Notes under the pieces: model-generated
The model's database searches: none
What the model saw: only the letters and a program-made list of their open reading frames with translations
Told to the model about the DNA's origin: nothing
Program-made: the position numbers and the translations under genes
Origin: Nectonema munidae
Taxonomy: Eukaryota > Nematomorpha > Nectonematoida > Nectonematidae
NCBI GenBank assembly: GCA_030549495.1
Contig: JAUIRK010000885.1
Coordinates: 496,001 to 560,000, forward strand
Direction: 5' to 3'
Length of the DNA stretch: 64,000 bases
Shown here: positions 1 to 11,905 of the stretch, piece after piece
Layout: each line of letters starts with the position of its first letter
Position numbering within the stretch: the first letter of the stretch is position 1

Positions 1-831
1 TGTGTTGGCTTATCATTTTTTTCATTTTTTTGAATAGTAACAGTACTTTTCTATATTAAAATAACATTTTGAAAAAATAATACAATTTAAATTGTTCTAT
101 AATAGCTTATGACAATTTTTGTTTAGTACTGAAACAAGCATAGCGTTTTTTAGTGTAAATTTTAAAAATATTCTTCAGTCATACTCTATATAAATTAATA
201 TTAATAACTATTATATTCATATTTTTATTTAACTTTTTAGATTTTTATCCTAATTAAAAGTGCAAAGATACAAATGTAAAAATACCCCAAATAAATTTGA
301 CATACTATTACTTTTTGTACCTTTTCTTTCAAAAGGAATTTAAAGAATGATAAACAGTTATATAATTCGTATTTCCAATGAAACTTGGAGAGCAAGACAA
401 ATCAAGGAGCTCCACATATTTGTTCTACCGCAAACATAAATCCCCTTTCAAAATAGTCTGATAGCATATCAAATTAATTTACACTTTAAATACCATTTAC
501 GACAAAAATTACTATATCTTACTGGTTGATGATTTACTCACTCCCTATGCCCACTTAGCAAAAATTCATGTATTGGTACTTTATGTGGAGATTTTCTGAA
601 TGAGTCTGAAAAAGAACTTCATGCAACATATGGGTCTTGATGTGGAAAAACACTAAAGTACTCGCTAAAACCTAAAGAAAAGAAATTTCATTACTCAAGA
701 ACTTTCACTTCAGACTTTTTCTTTCAAGGTTCGAAACTTTAAAGAAAAGTTCTTTCGATAGCAACTTGTGATTTTGCATACCTAAATCTATCAATAAGCT
801 AGATATTTGCTTGACGGACTCTTTTTTATTT
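1..831. other. AT-rich sequence without recognisable gene
   Basis: Low-complexity AT-rich DNA lies upstream of piggyBac element A. I see no coding pattern, tRNA-like fold or transposon end here except a lone extra copy of the element A end motif (TTGACGGACTCT) near 810-822, 28 bp outside the left end of that element. Confidence 0.5.
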
Positions 832-1126
832 ACTCGGTTGACGGACTCTATGTAAATTTTACACCTATCAATTATTTGCAATTTTTTAATATTTTTAATC
901 GAAAACTATGTAACTAGGAAAAAAAGGCAAGAGAAAAGTAATATATGGCATTTTTGCTGAAGATTTAAATTTTATAGCAATAATTTTTTGATATAGTTTA
1001 ACGCCATCTATCTTCAAATTAAATATTGCCCTATAGTAGAATATAACTTTTGAAAGATGTAATTTCATACTCATGTGAGGAAGTTTTGGTGCATTCCAAT
1101 TCATTCATACATATCATGGATAATGG

Positions 1127-1612
1127 CGTGTGGCATGATAACATACGCTATCGACTTAATACGTTATGAAATAAAATATAAAGCAATATGTGGTTTCTCA
1201 TTTTACATCATAAGAGTTTTTTTGATAATGAGTTTTCCATTACGCAATTCCATTTTATTTATACATGCAACGATAACGGCACTGTGGGGAATGATAACTT
1301 GCGCATCGATATTTTTCGTCATCATAATCAATAACTATCTGTTGATTATTATTTGAGCAATATGTGGTTTACTTGATATCACTTTACATCAGAAGAGTTT
1401 TTTTGATGATGCGTCCCATTACGCAATTCCATTTTATTTATACATGCAACGATCTTTCGTTTTCTACTGCGTTACGATAACGGCACTGTGGGGAATGATA
1501 ACTTGCACATCGATATAATTCGTTATTATAATCAATATAAAGGAAAGAACTATTTATTGATTATTTGATCAGTCTTTGCATTTTATCTTTCGTTTTCTAC
1601 TGCGTTTTTTTT
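1127..1612 (+). repeat. 2.7-copy tandem repeat upstream of transposase A
   Basis: Three successive copies of a 155-200 bp unit start near 1127, 1283 and 1483. Shared blocks are GCAATATGTGGTTT, CATTACGCAATTCC, TTTATACATGCAACGAT and AACGGCACTGTGGGGAATGA. The second copy carries an extra CTTTCGTTTTCTACTGCGTT, which recurs just before the transposase start. The position suggests a 5' non-coding or promoter-proximal array of element A; its role is unknown. Confidence 0.75.
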
Positions 1613-1637
1613 GAAAAATCTTATTGTTCGTTTCTCC

Positions 1638-3328
1638 ATGTCTACTTCGGAAGAAAGTTTTGATTTCGCTTCAAACTCCTCAACTCTAACTACTGATAGT
1701 TCTTTACTCTATTCAATGGATCTGCAGAATGAGATTGATGAGAATTTGGTAGCTCCAGATTCAACTCAATATTCTTGGATTCCTCCGTCTACACTAAGGG
1801 GTAGAGTTGAGCGCATAAACATAAGAAATTTTGCTCGCCATCCTCCTGGTCCTCAAGGGACTTGTAAAAATAATTCACATATTTTGGAGGTTTTCAAATC
1901 CTTTCTAACGTGTGAAGTTGTTCATCATATATACAGCATGACTATGCGGAAGCTTGAAATAAATTATAAGTAAGTTTTAGATGCATACCTGTTCTTTTTT
2001 TATATTGATTTATTTTAGATCAAATGAACCAAAACATCCTAATTTGATTCATTGCAATCAAGCTTTCAAAATACACCACATTTTATCATATTTTTCTGTT
2101 TTGTTATATATTGGTCAGAATGGTGACCAGAAAATTAAAACCTCAGACTTGTTCTCTTCCTACGCTAGCCTATTTTTGAGAGCTGCACTTGGTCGTGACA
2201 TGTTTTTCCTTATACATGTTTTTATAAGGTTTGATGAAAAAGAAAAGCGTGACATGAACGACAAAATTAGCGCTATCCGTTTCATCCACTATCACTTTGC
2301 TAGTATTTTTTCAAAGTTTTGGACTCCTCATCACGCTGTTACAATTGATGAGCAATTGGTTTCTTTCAGAGGACGCACCTCATTGAAAGTATACGATCCT
2401 GACAAACCTGGAAGATACGGTATAAAATTTTATCACATTTGTGATTCCAAGTTTTTCTACTACATGCGGCCTGAAATATACGTGTCTGGATTGGAAGATT
2501 CCTCTTATTTTTCAGGGGAAACTATAGTGAAAAGATTAGTCGACAACTGCAAAGTTCCTCAAGGTTGTGGTTTATATACTGATAGATTTTTTACCACACA
2601 CGCGCTTGCTGTCTGGGCTTATTCAAAAAGTTTGTCCTTGTGTGGCACAATAATGTCAAACAAAAGATGCCAACACATCTAAAAGAATTGAAGCTAAACG
2701 AATGTGAAAGTCGTATCATTTACTCTGATTACGTATCTATCTCTGCCTATATACCTAAGAGACATGCGCGTAGAAATTTTAAAGTTGTTTATTTGCTATC
2801 TTCTCAGCATAAAAACGTTCAAGTAACTAACATTGCTTCAAAACCTGAAAGCATATTAGCCTATAATAAATATAAAGGGGGCGTAGATGTTGGAAATAAA
2901 ATGTTAAAAGCTTATCGTGCATATAAACCATCAAGAAAATGGACTCTTGCTGTTTTTTGCAACTATTTAGATATTTGTGCTCTAAATAGTTGGGTGATCT
3001 TGAATTTCAATTCTCCACAGTCTTTTCCAAAGGTAAAGACAGCGGCAGAAAATTTTTCATCAAAAAACTTGCTTTTGCCTTATCAGAAGAAAGCATGAAA
3101 GTTCGCTCGTCTATTTTGGAAATGCCTATAAACATAAAGAACCTTTTGGCTTTTTACGGTTTTCCTGCATCTCAACCTGAATCAAGTGGACAAAGAAGTT
3201 TGAGCAAAAAACGAGCGTCTTGTCCGTTTTGCGTTTCAAAAGCTAATAAAACGACAAGAAAATGTGAAAAGTGTCAAGTTTTTTTATGCAAAAAGCACTC
3301 TACTGTTTTATGCCCAAATTGCAAATGA
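1638..3328 (+). pseudogene. piggyBac transposase (element A), two frameshifts
   Basis: This gene once encoded a DDE transposase that excises and inserts element A at TTAA. From the ATG at 1638 (MSTSEES, Ser/Asp/Glu-rich N-terminus), an exon runs to 1969. A 49-bp GT-AG intron (1970-2018) then keeps the frame into the catalytic domain. The first Asp is in TIDEQLVSFRGR (about 2341-2376), the second in the TDRFF motif near 2579 and the third in GGVDVGNKM (about 2878-2904). There the second Asp of the usual GVDxxD motif is Asn. One frameshift lies at about 2660-2675, after CGTIMSNK, and another at about 3040-3060. A C-terminal Cys/His-rich zinc domain (CPFC...CEKC...CPNC) ends at 3328. The family is clear; the copy cannot make a full protein without the shifts being wrong in the assembly. 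Confidence 0.88.
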
Positions 3329-3789
3329 AGTATTTTTATTTTAAAATTTAATAAAATGTTTTGCCACACTATCATATTTCATTATTTTTCAATTTGTAAG
3401 AAAATGTAATTATGTGTGTGTTTCAAGTGTTATAAAAAAACTTAACGCCATATATATTTAATTTTTTTTGCAAAATTTATTTTTTTCATTTTTTTAATGT
3501 AAATTAAAGTTGAAAACCCTATTTTATTTTTTTAATACTTAAAAGAACACTAATAAAAAATTTACATCTAGTTTTTATTATGGGTTACCATTGAGCTAAT
3601 GGGTTAAAAAATCAATCAAAGTTTACCGGTGTAAAAAATGCATAGAGTCCGTCAAGCGAGGGTTACATTTATTTCAGTTTCGTATTTATGGTGGCAGTTT
3701 ATGCTTTTGCCTCCTCCCAAATACATATACACAAATGGAGATCAATAAGTCGTGAAAGGGTTTTAAGCCTAGGCACCGTTATACAAATT

Positions 3790-3935
3790 AAAAACTAAAA
3801 ATATATGCAATTTCTATTTAAATTTTGAGAATATTTTTGGAGACAATTTTCAAATTGAAGCTTTCATATATTTTAAAATTCTAAATGCCAAAGCTGAGTC
3901 CAAAAATGAAACTAACACCTTCAATTTGGTTTCGA
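3790..3935 (-). repeat. Copy of the ~150-bp repeat monomer, left of element B
   Basis: Read on the minus strand, this matches the monomers at 7.0-7.8, 47.6-48.2 and 58.0-58.7 kb (GTTTCATTTTTGGACTCA, GCATTTAGAATTTTAAAAT, GTCTCCAAAAATATT). It continues on the other side of element B at 5975-6105, so B interrupted a pre-existing copy. Confidence 0.75.
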
Positions 3936-5974
3936 CCCATTTACGACAAAGAAAAATTTTTTCTTTTTTATAGAATTGAAATAAGGAGTTTATAAAATCA
4001 ATAAAAAATAAATTTATGAAAAAAAATTTATTAAAACGACAATCATCTTGAAAAAACATGTATGTTGCCACGGGGAACAATGGGCATAAAAATTGTATAT
4101 GTGAACTATTTATGGTATGTATTGAAACAGCGAAATTTTTCATGTGATAAAACTTGACAAACACTGCACATTTTTCTTGTATTTTTTGTGCATACTTTGC
4201 AACGTCCTTGTTTTATAGCCGGAACTGGTTGATGATCAGGTAGTAGTTTTCTTGCTATAATTCCACTACCATTATTAGTAGATGAAGGAGAATTGCAAAT
4301 ATATTCTTTTACTACTTTTCTTAAAAACTCTACTTGTGGTATGTTCCCATTTATATAACAATAAGTTCTAAAAGAAGCAATTTGAAGAATTCTAAAAATA
4401 TTTATCAAAGGCATCCAATACCATTTTTTTCTCCAATGCATGGACGTAAATTTGCCATATAAGAATCAAGTAAATCAACTCCTCCCATGTTGAATTATAA
4501 TCTTGAATCATTTTGGGCTGTTCTACAATAATTTTTTTAAACCGTCCTTTGATTCGTTTCAAAATTAGCAGATGTAGCTTCCATAAAATTAGTTGCCATT
4601 GTTACTACACTATTGTCTTTATGACGACAAACACACAAATCTTTTGTGTAAAATGTTTCATAATATCCTCTATTTTCTTTTTTCATAATTTGTTTTATAT
4701 CACTAATTAGGCAATTTTCAATTCTGTTCGAACGCAGTGTTCCTGTGGCTTTAATATTTATTTTTTTTCAAATATTCTAAAAGTGGTAAAGATGTAAATA
4801 AGTTGTCAAAATAAAAACAGTAGTTCTGCGGATTTTCAATAGCTTCCATCATTTGTTTTACCACTCTTATTCCTAAAGGGTCTTTGTGTTCTTTATTTAT
4901 ACTTTTACCCTGACAAGGTTCAAAATGTAGTGGAAAACCACCAGATTTTGCAAGAATCGAACATTGAAAACCAAACCTAATAGGGTTTTCTTTATCGTAA
5001 ATTTTACAATTATGATATCCGTAATACCGCATAATTTGCTCATCTATAGATAAATATATTTTTTATTTGCGGCATCAATTAAAAGTCTTAATTTGCTCCA
5101 ATTATTTATATTATTTAAAAAATTATTGTCGCATACATGTAAGTAACCTTTATTTTTTTCAAATTTATTCCTGGTCATATTCTGTTGAGCAAACGGCATC
5201 CAATATCTTCATCATTAGACCAGTACATTCTTGTATTTGACCTTTGATTGCATGAAGAAAAAGTTAAAAGCATGAAAAAATTCCACAAATTAGGCCATTC
5301 TTTATTACTATTCTTCAATTTATTTTGTATAAAGTTATCTTTTGAGCTTATAACTTCAAACGTACCAGTCAAATCTTTGGGAATAGCATTTACATCCTCA
5401 ATTTCTTCTTCATCCGTTAGATTTCCTGCAGGAGAGGAATTACAACAATTTTTTGATTCATTTTTTCTTATTTTCACAAAAATTAAGTGCTTCTTCAAAA
5501 CAAAGGATTATGTTCTCAGAAAACTAAAAAATAAATAAATAAATTTTTTAAATATAACGCTAGCTATAAAAAATAAATGCGAAAACTTCAAAAAGTTACT
5601 GAATGCTAAAACTTTTAAACTTTTTTTAAGTTCTAAAATAAATTGAATAAAATTTAATATTTTCTACATATTTCATATTTATAATAAAGACAAAATATTC
5701 AAAAAATCTACTTCATAATATTTTAAAAAATTGTTAACTTTAATTTTGATTTTTTTTAAATTCAGTTGATTTTTTCGTTCTTTAAAATAGTTGTTCTATC
5801 AGAAAAAAAATTTATATTTCTAAGATTAAAAAAAGTTTGATTTAAAAAAATGAAAACTATGTAATAAATGTACTAAGTAAGCACATAATTCATTAAATAT
5901 AAAATGACACATTTTTCAAATTTTTTTCATTTATTTTTCATTGTTCCCAATGGAAACAATGGTCGTAAATAGGT
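3936..5974 (-). mobile_element. piggyBac-like element B, decayed
   Basis: The left end starts CCCATTTACGAC (3936) and the right end, read inward, starts ACCTATTTACGAC. The TTAA duplication survives on the right (5975-5978) and is TCGA on the left. The flanks are two halves of one repeat monomer: uninterrupted copies read ...AAAATATCTGTTTTTATACC, and here that site is split at the expected TTAA. A palindrome with arms CATTGTT/AACAATG lies just inside the right end (5939-5961). Confidence 0.75.
4106..5498 (-). pseudogene. piggyBac transposase (element B), several frameshifts
   Basis: This is a minus-strand DDE transposase remnant in at least four open pieces. The N-terminal piece (5175-5498) is acidic and carries the MYWSNDEDIG region. 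The catalytic piece starts with IDEQIMRYYG (first Asp, about 5045), followed by FYFDNLFTS (second Asp, about 4815). The third motif, GGVDLLDS, is readable at about 4460-4495 in another frame. The C-terminal piece (4106-4441) has WYWMPLINIFRILQIASFRTY and a zinc domain RCKVCTKN...CSVCQV. All three catalytic Asp positions are still visible, so decay is mostly by small shifts. Element ends enclose it. Confidence 0.85.
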
Positions 5975-6105
5975 TTAAACAGATATTTTATTTAAATTTC
6001 AAAAATATTTCTGCAGACATTAGATGTAAATCGCATATTTTATTGACACTTTTAGACATTTTAAAATCTCTAAATGCAAAAACTGAGTTCAGAAATAAAA
6101 CTAGT
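5975..6105 (-). repeat. Copy of the ~150-bp repeat monomer, right of element B
   Basis: The minus strand shows TTTATTTCTGAACTCAG, TTTTTGCATTTAGAGATTTT and GTGTCAATAAAATATGCGAT, which is the same monomer as at 58.46-58.57 kb. It is the other half of the unit interrupted by element B. Confidence 0.75.
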
Positions 6106-6892
6106 CATAAATCATTCTTCGCTTTCCAAATCCTGTCCCTTTCTTCTTCGATTAAGAGCAATCTCCAATATAATCGCAATTTTCTTCTCAGTTTCTTGAA
6201 ATGCTAAATTTCTTACATATAAACTCCAACCAGTCATTTCATCTCCTGCTCAACCTTTCTAATATTCTTTTTTCAAATTTACATTTTTCAACCCAACTCT
6301 TCCTTCTCTCCCACTTAAGTGTTCAACTCTCTATTAAAATCTTTTCTTTTTCTACTCCTCTTGCAGCATCATATAATCTTCAATCTCTCACAGCCCGCTT
6401 TATTCACTTTCAAATTTCTACTTTTTTATTATTCATTCCATCCCTATCCTCTTATTTTATTTATATTGTCCTCTATCTGACCCCATAGTCATACCTGGCT
6501 TTTTTGAATTTCAGAAAACTTAGAACACCTGATTCACTGCATCAATATCAAAGTTCTGCGCTCTCTTTCAAAGCTGCAATAAAAAAATCTAAGAACTCCT
6601 CGATTCGATTCACTTCAGAAACGCAAAAAAATCCTTGGAAAACAATCTAACTAGACACAACAAGAAATCTGATCCTCGTTTTATTCCTCTCTCCTGCTTC
6701 CAAGATAAACCTGTTATTATTAACCTTTTTTGTTGTTTCTTTCCTTTAGATTCACTTTTCTCCGATAGCCCATCTCATTCATTCATTCTATCTGGTGTCT
6801 CCTCTAACCCTATCAGTGACCCCCCTCAACTAAAACTTCTCTTGTACAAAATTGGTACATCATTTGCTACCATACTTCGTGACATTTCCTAA
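6106..6892 (+). pseudogene. LINE fragment: endonuclease-RT linker, Jockey/R1-like
   Basis: The plus strand is pyrimidine-rich and open in long stretches (5941-6207, 6201-6488, 6635-6892), unlike the surrounding AT-rich DNA. The peptide YQSSALSFKAAIKKSKNSS followed by a PWKTI motif resembles the segment between endonuclease and reverse transcriptase in Jockey/R1-type LINEs. Near 6785-6806 FILSGVSSN resembles the conserved FTLSEV start of the RT region. LINE similarity stops at about 6807, where the TTAA repeat element begins. The missing RT seems to be the pyrimidine-rich plus-strand segment at 22961-25364. No start codon and no intact frame remain. Confidence 0.6.
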
Positions 6893-7800
6893 AATTGATA
6901 GCTGCATCTTTTGATACCATTTTCATGGGAGTTGATGACCTTTTCATGCCTAAATCTGTCAATCAAAATCAAAAGTTAAACTTTTTCACCATAATTCTGA
7001 CAGTATCCCTAGTTAAGCTTATAACTTTGGTTCTATATTATATACTCGTTTGAAAATTTATAAATATATACAGTTTTGAACACATAACACTTTATAGTTT
7101 AAATTTTTTCAAAATCATGGGTACTTTTTTGGAAATGTCAATCAAAATTTTGAAGGATGAGAAATATATCTAATAAAATATACCTTCAAATTTTACATGA
7201 AATATTTTTTTTATATCAAATCGGGCATGCTGATTTCATTTTTGGACTAATTTTTGGAATTTAGAAATTGAAAATACCCATAAGTGTGTAACAAACCTGC
7301 GGTTTACTTCTAAAATCTATCTCTGAAAACATTCATTCACATTTTAAATGGAATATACACATTATTATAACAAATTAACAATCGCTATTTCATTTATAAT
7401 TTCTTTTTGCATTTAGAATGTGAAAATGTTGATCCCTGTGAAACAAATTTGCCGTTTATTTCTAAAATCTGTTTTCGAGAACATTCATTCAAATTTTACA
7501 TGAAATAACGCATTTTCATATCAAATCAACAGTGTCAATTTCATTTATAGATTGTTTTTGCATTTGGATTCAAAATTACCCATAAGTGTAAAATAAAATT
7601 GTGGTTCACTTCTAAAAATTATTCTCAAAAACAAAATTTGCGGTTTACATCTAAAATCTGACTACGAGAACATTCATCAAATTTTACATGAAATACACAC
7701 ATTTTTGTAACAAATCAACAATGCCAATTCAAATTATAGATTGTTTTTGGATTTAGAATTTGAAAATACTTGTAAGCGTGAATCAAATTTGCAAATCAGG
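6808..7800 (+). mobile_element. Left part of a TTAA-class satellite-containing element
   Basis: The segment begins CCCTATCAGTGACCCCCC after CTAA. It then follows the same leader found at 47.28 and 56.72 kb (TTGTACAAAATTGG, TTCCTAAAATTGATAGCTGC, CATTTTCATGG). From about 7130 come five or so ~130-160 bp monomers containing GTTTACTTCTAAAATCT and TTCAAATTTTACATGAAAT. It has no coding capacity. Its right end is probably at 22960 (GTCACTAATAGGG), which shares the GTGAC variant. Confidence 0.65.
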
Positions 7801-8592
7801 TGTTTTACACATATGTAGTCATTTCCAAGTAGGCTGAATCCAAGAGTGATGTTTATTTTTTATAAAAATTAATCATACCTGTCAAAAAATGATTGACATA
7901 TTTCGCTTCAACTGAAATAAAAGACTTCATGATTAAATAGTTATACGTAGCTATATATGTAATTTATTTTGTCACAGAACAAATAGAATTATAAGTAGGT
8001 AAAACAAATGTCATAAAAAGAAAATATAACTGAAAATGTTATAGAACTAAAAACGGGATTTTATACCGAATTCAATGAGGTGATTTTTTTAATGAAATTA
8101 ATTAAATACAAAACAAGGACTCTGTAGAAGCATATTTTGATGCGGATAATTATATTTGAAAGAAAAAGACAGTTCGTTTATACCATTCACTCTACAATAT
8201 CTCGAAACAAGCTGAATCGGTCAGTTTAAATAAGTTTCGTGTTTGACCATTTTGAGAAAGTTTTATACGTATAATCAAACAATATACAAATGAACGAAGA
8301 CGATAAAATTGAAACATAATTTATTTATAATTAAAATTTGATCTTTTTTTATATCTAATCATTTGGTTGTCGTATCGTTTCCCTAAAATAAAAAATATTT
8401 TCACCTCAACATGAGTTAAAATTTGGTATTTATTTAATAATTGCTGGCAGTATTTTAAAAAAAGTGAATTCTCCTTTATTAAAAACTGTCAAGGATAATA
8501 AAAATAGTTTAAAAAAAGAATAGAAAAACTTTATTCGAAAATTTGCCTTTTTGAAAATCAAGTTTCAAAAAAACATTTCCATTCAAAAACAT
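7801..8592. other. AT-rich sequence, no gene seen
   Basis: I see no coding pattern, terminal repeat or RNA fold. It may include the 3' non-coding end of piggyBac fragment C, whose terminal repeat I could not locate. Confidence 0.4.
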
Positions 8593-9106
8593 TTAAAAGA
8601 AATTTACATTTCTTGATTTTTTCTCTTTATTAAAAGCAAAAATAGTACCTGCATTTACTCTTGCCGTATCTAAAATATAAGAAAAAGCGGCTACTGTCCA
8701 TTTTTTTGTTTTTCCATTTGTGGAATAATTTCTTAATCTCTGATCGACTATATCCGTTCCAACTTTGGAAAAATCGTACTGTTTAAAAATTGCAAGTTTA
8801 CTTTTTTCATCGTCTACTGTAATTCCTAAAATGGAGGGGGGGGGTGGTCTGAAAATCAAAACTAATACATTTTTCTTTCCTTTTGATTTAGAAAATACTA
8901 CATAACAATGAATTGATAAAAATTCTCTATCTATATCCCAGCAAAACTTATAAGAAAATTCATCTCTATTATCTAAACTTTTTATACTTTGCGGAATACC
9001 TTTTCTTCTTGTGTCTATTGTACTGACTATAGTTAATCCTTTTTTATACAGCCAATCAGCTAGCTCTATAGAGGTATACAAACGGTCTCCAAAATCTGCT
9101 TTTATG
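8593..9106 (-). pseudogene. piggyBac transposase fragment (element C)
   Basis: This is the C-terminal part of a piggyBac transposase on the minus strand, open for 162 codons. It has TSIELADWLYKKGLTIV (the segment after the DNFFTS-type motif), the third catalytic motif GTDIVDQRLRNYS, and KKWTVAAFSYILDTARVNAG. The N-terminal half is missing: coding similarity stops at about 9106, exactly where the 335-bp tandem repeat begins. The frame also ends early, before any C-terminal zinc domain. A run of eight G (minus strand C) near 8837-8844 encodes FRPPPPS and is probably a slippage expansion. No terminal repeat was identified. Confidence 0.85.
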
Positions 9107-9760
9107 TGAGGTCAGTCAAGTTTTATCTAGTTTCAAAAAATACCAATAATAATTAACGTTCTTAATTTATATAATATTTTTCCAATATTTTATATTCACA
9201 AAGGTAAAATATGATTTTTTAAATTTTAAAATTTCATAGTTAAAGAAAACTGTCGAAAATTAATATATATTTTTTACTTTTTATGGGTCAGTAGTATAGG
9301 TCAGTATAATGTTTTTCTAATAAATTAAAAATTATTTTTGAAATGAAAAACGTTGATCGAATGTACAAGATTTGAAGCTATAATCTTTGTGGGTAAAATA
9401 GGCTAGGTTTTAAAAATAAATATATTTTTATTTTTCCAAAATCCGCTTTTATGTGAGGTCAGTCAACTTTTATCTAGTTTCAAAAAATACAAATAATTAA
9501 CGTGATGAGTTTATATATTATTTCTTCAAAATTTTATATTCACAAATGTAGAATATGGTTTTAAATATTTTAAAATGTCATAGTTAAATAAAACTGTCGA
9601 AAATTAATATATATTTTTTACTTTTTATGGGTCAGTAGTATAGGTCAGTATAATATTTTTCTAATAAATTTTAAATTATTTTTCAAGTGAAAAATGTCGA
9701 TTAAATGTACGAGTTTTGTTGTATAATCGTAGTCTACTTTTATTTAGTTTAGATACAACC
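9093..9760 (+). repeat. Tandem repeat, ~335-bp unit, two copies
   Basis: Units start near 9093 and 9428 with GCTTTTATGTGAGGTCAGTC. They contain TTATATTCACAAAGGTA, AACTGTCGAAAATTAATATA and TATGGGTCAGTAGTATAGG. They recur at 10604-11300. Single-unit fragments lie at about 15990-16080. Confidence 0.85.
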
Positions 9761-10150
9761 TTTCTAATTTTTAACGAAGGGCATTCGTTATATTTATACC
9801 GACAGTGTGCGAAGAATAAATCACATTATTGATTGATTTTAGAGCATAACTATGCGAAGAAAGATGAACACATGTTGCATTACGCGTTTGTGAGCGCAGT
9901 GAATTCTTATCTCGCATACGCTTCACCACATCTTTAGCACGTGTGTGTGGTTTATTTTATCGGACTAGTGTACGCTTAGTTTATTTGTAGTGTTCCTAGC
10001 TTAAATCTTAGACAAATATTAAAACGCTTATAACTTTCACATTTCTCAACAAAATGCATCATGCGATATACCAAATTAAAGCATTTTTTATGGGCTTTCA
10101 GAAAACATTACTTATATCCTAAGTACATAAGAAATACCATTTTACTGTTT
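9761..10150 (+). repeat. Dispersed repeat with a TTAA-like target
   Basis: This unit (CGACAGTGTGCGAAGAATAAATC ... GTGTACGCTTAGTTTATTTG ... CATTTCTCAACAAAATGCAT) recurs at 15515-15780 and, split by piggyBac E, at 16440-16585 plus 19966-20335. It preserves the unoccupied target of element E (AGCATAACTATGCG near 9845). It contains no ORF of note and its class is unknown. Confidence 0.75.
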
Positions 10151-10603
10151 TTATTTTTACCTAAAAGTTCAAAAAATTTAACTTTGAAATTGCAGTTTTC
10201 ATAAAAACATATGATTGGTTGAAATGTTTATGTAATATATAATAATAAATAATAATACTACTAATACTAATACTACATTTTGAAAATTTTTACTTGTTTG
10301 ATTTGCAGAAAGAATTAAACTGTTTTTCAATATTTCTTTTTCATGATATATATATCATTAGAAAGCTTATCGTTTGCTACATACTCTAGAATAATTTATT
10401 TTTGCAAAAGTTTTAAAAAATTTTAATAAATGGACTTTACTTTGAAAAATTTTGTCTAAATTTTTGAAAAAATTACGGACCACCTTTTTATTGAAGCATA
10501 ATGTGAAGATTTTAAAAAAAAATTGAATGAAAATGGTATCATTGGAAAGGTATACTCTTTGTGGTTAACATAGGCTAGGTTATACAAATAAATATATTTT
10601 CAT
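10151..10603. other. AT-rich spacer between repeat arrays
   Basis: It holds a short TAA/TAC-rich simple repeat at about 10238-10275 and otherwise no recognisable feature. Confidence 0.4.
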
Positions 10604-11300
10604 TTTTCCAAAATCTGCTTTTATGTGAGGTCAGTCAAGTTTTATCTAGTTTCAAAAAATACCAATAATAATTAACGTTCTTAATTTATATAATATTTTT
10701 TCAATATTTTATATTCACAAAGGTAAAATATGATTTTTTACATTTTAAAATTTCATAGTTAAAGAAAACTGTCGAAAATTAATATATATTTTTTACTTTT
10801 TATGGGTCAGTAGTATAGGTCAGTATAATGTTTTTCTAATAAATTAAAAATTATTTTTGAAATGAAAAATGTTGATTGAATGTACAAGATTTGAAGCTAT
10901 ACTCTTTGTGGGTAAAATAGGCTAGGCTTTACAAATAAATATATTTTTATTTTTCCAAAATCCGCTTTTATGTGAGGTCAGTCAACTTTTATCTAGTTTC
11001 AACAAATACCAATAATTAACGTGATGAGTTTATATATTATTTCTTCAAAATTTTATATTCACAAAGGTAGAATATGGTTTTTAACATTTTAAAATGTCAT
11101 AGTTAAATAAAACTGTCAAAAATTAATATATATTTTACTTTTTATGGGTCAGTAGTATAGGTCAGTATAATATTTTTCTAATAAATTTTAAATTATTTTT
11201 CAAGTGAAAAATGTCGATTAAATGTACGAGTTTGTTGGATAATCGTAGTCTACTTTTATTTAGTTTAGATACAACCTTTCTAATTTTTAACGAAGGGCAG
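10604..11300 (+). repeat. Tandem repeat, ~345-bp unit, two copies
   Basis: This is the same family as 9093-9760 in the same order (first unit like the first, second like the second), including the shared ending TACAACCTTTCTAATTTTTAACGAAGGG. That points to duplication of the two-unit block as a whole. Confidence 0.85.
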
Positions 11301-11905
11301 TTTTATTTTTTCTTATGATCATGAGAATTTAGAATAATACGAAACACTAAGTAGAGAAAAACTTTTTTTTATATTTCTCATGATTTTGTTAATTGAGAAT
11401 AATACAAAAAAACTGCGTAGACAAAAATCCTTTTATTATTGTTTTTTGTATTTTTCGGTGGAAAACATGCAGTAGAATATCTAAAAATTACAACTGCAAT
11501 CTAAACAGTATGTCCTAAAATCTAAACGTGCTAAAAATTTTCAACGATTTAGTAATTAGTTAGTTATTAGTTAAGTTTTTGAATTAGTTAATTAAAAATT
11601 GATGAAAATTTAACTTAGATATGTAGTAGTAAAATAAAATTTATAGATTCTAGAAAAAATTAAATTATGTACATTGTTAAAACAAAAACTCATAGTAGGT
11701 AAGAGCGTAATTATAGGTAAAATAGAAACCTAAATAAAACTCGTCAAAGATGTAAACTATATCTTTAACTATATAAACTAACTATATAAAACTATATAGT
11801 GTTAAATGATTTAAACACTATATTTACTAGCCAAATATAAAAATTAATTCAAAGTAAACAGAAAAAAAATTTATTTGTATAGTTAGTTCAGTTCAAAATT
11901 AACAG
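11301..11905. other. AT-rich sequence downstream of the MULE gene
   Basis: I found no coding signal or repeat copy. On the minus strand this is the 3' flank of the MULE gene; poly(A)-signal-like AATAAA motifs are frequent but not informative at this base composition. Confidence 0.4.

Larger units (their letters stand above)
832..3666 (+). mobile_element. piggyBac-like element A, decayed
   Basis: A DNA transposon of the piggyBac (TTAA) class is bounded by imperfect inverted repeats of about 35 bp. The left end (832-866) and the reverse complement of the right end (3628-3666) share TTGACGGACTCTATG followed by TTTTACACC. The right end reads outward as CGAGGG followed by TTAC, so the expected CCC...GGG termini and TTAA duplication are present but mutated. 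The body holds a tandem repeat (1127-1612) and one transposase pseudogene on the same strand. The element is inactive as it stands. Confidence 0.8.

Noticed and set aside
1075-1356. Plus-strand 93-codon open frame upstream of transposase A
   Set aside because: It lies in the tandem repeat and its composition follows the AT-rich repeat unit. No family resemblance was seen.
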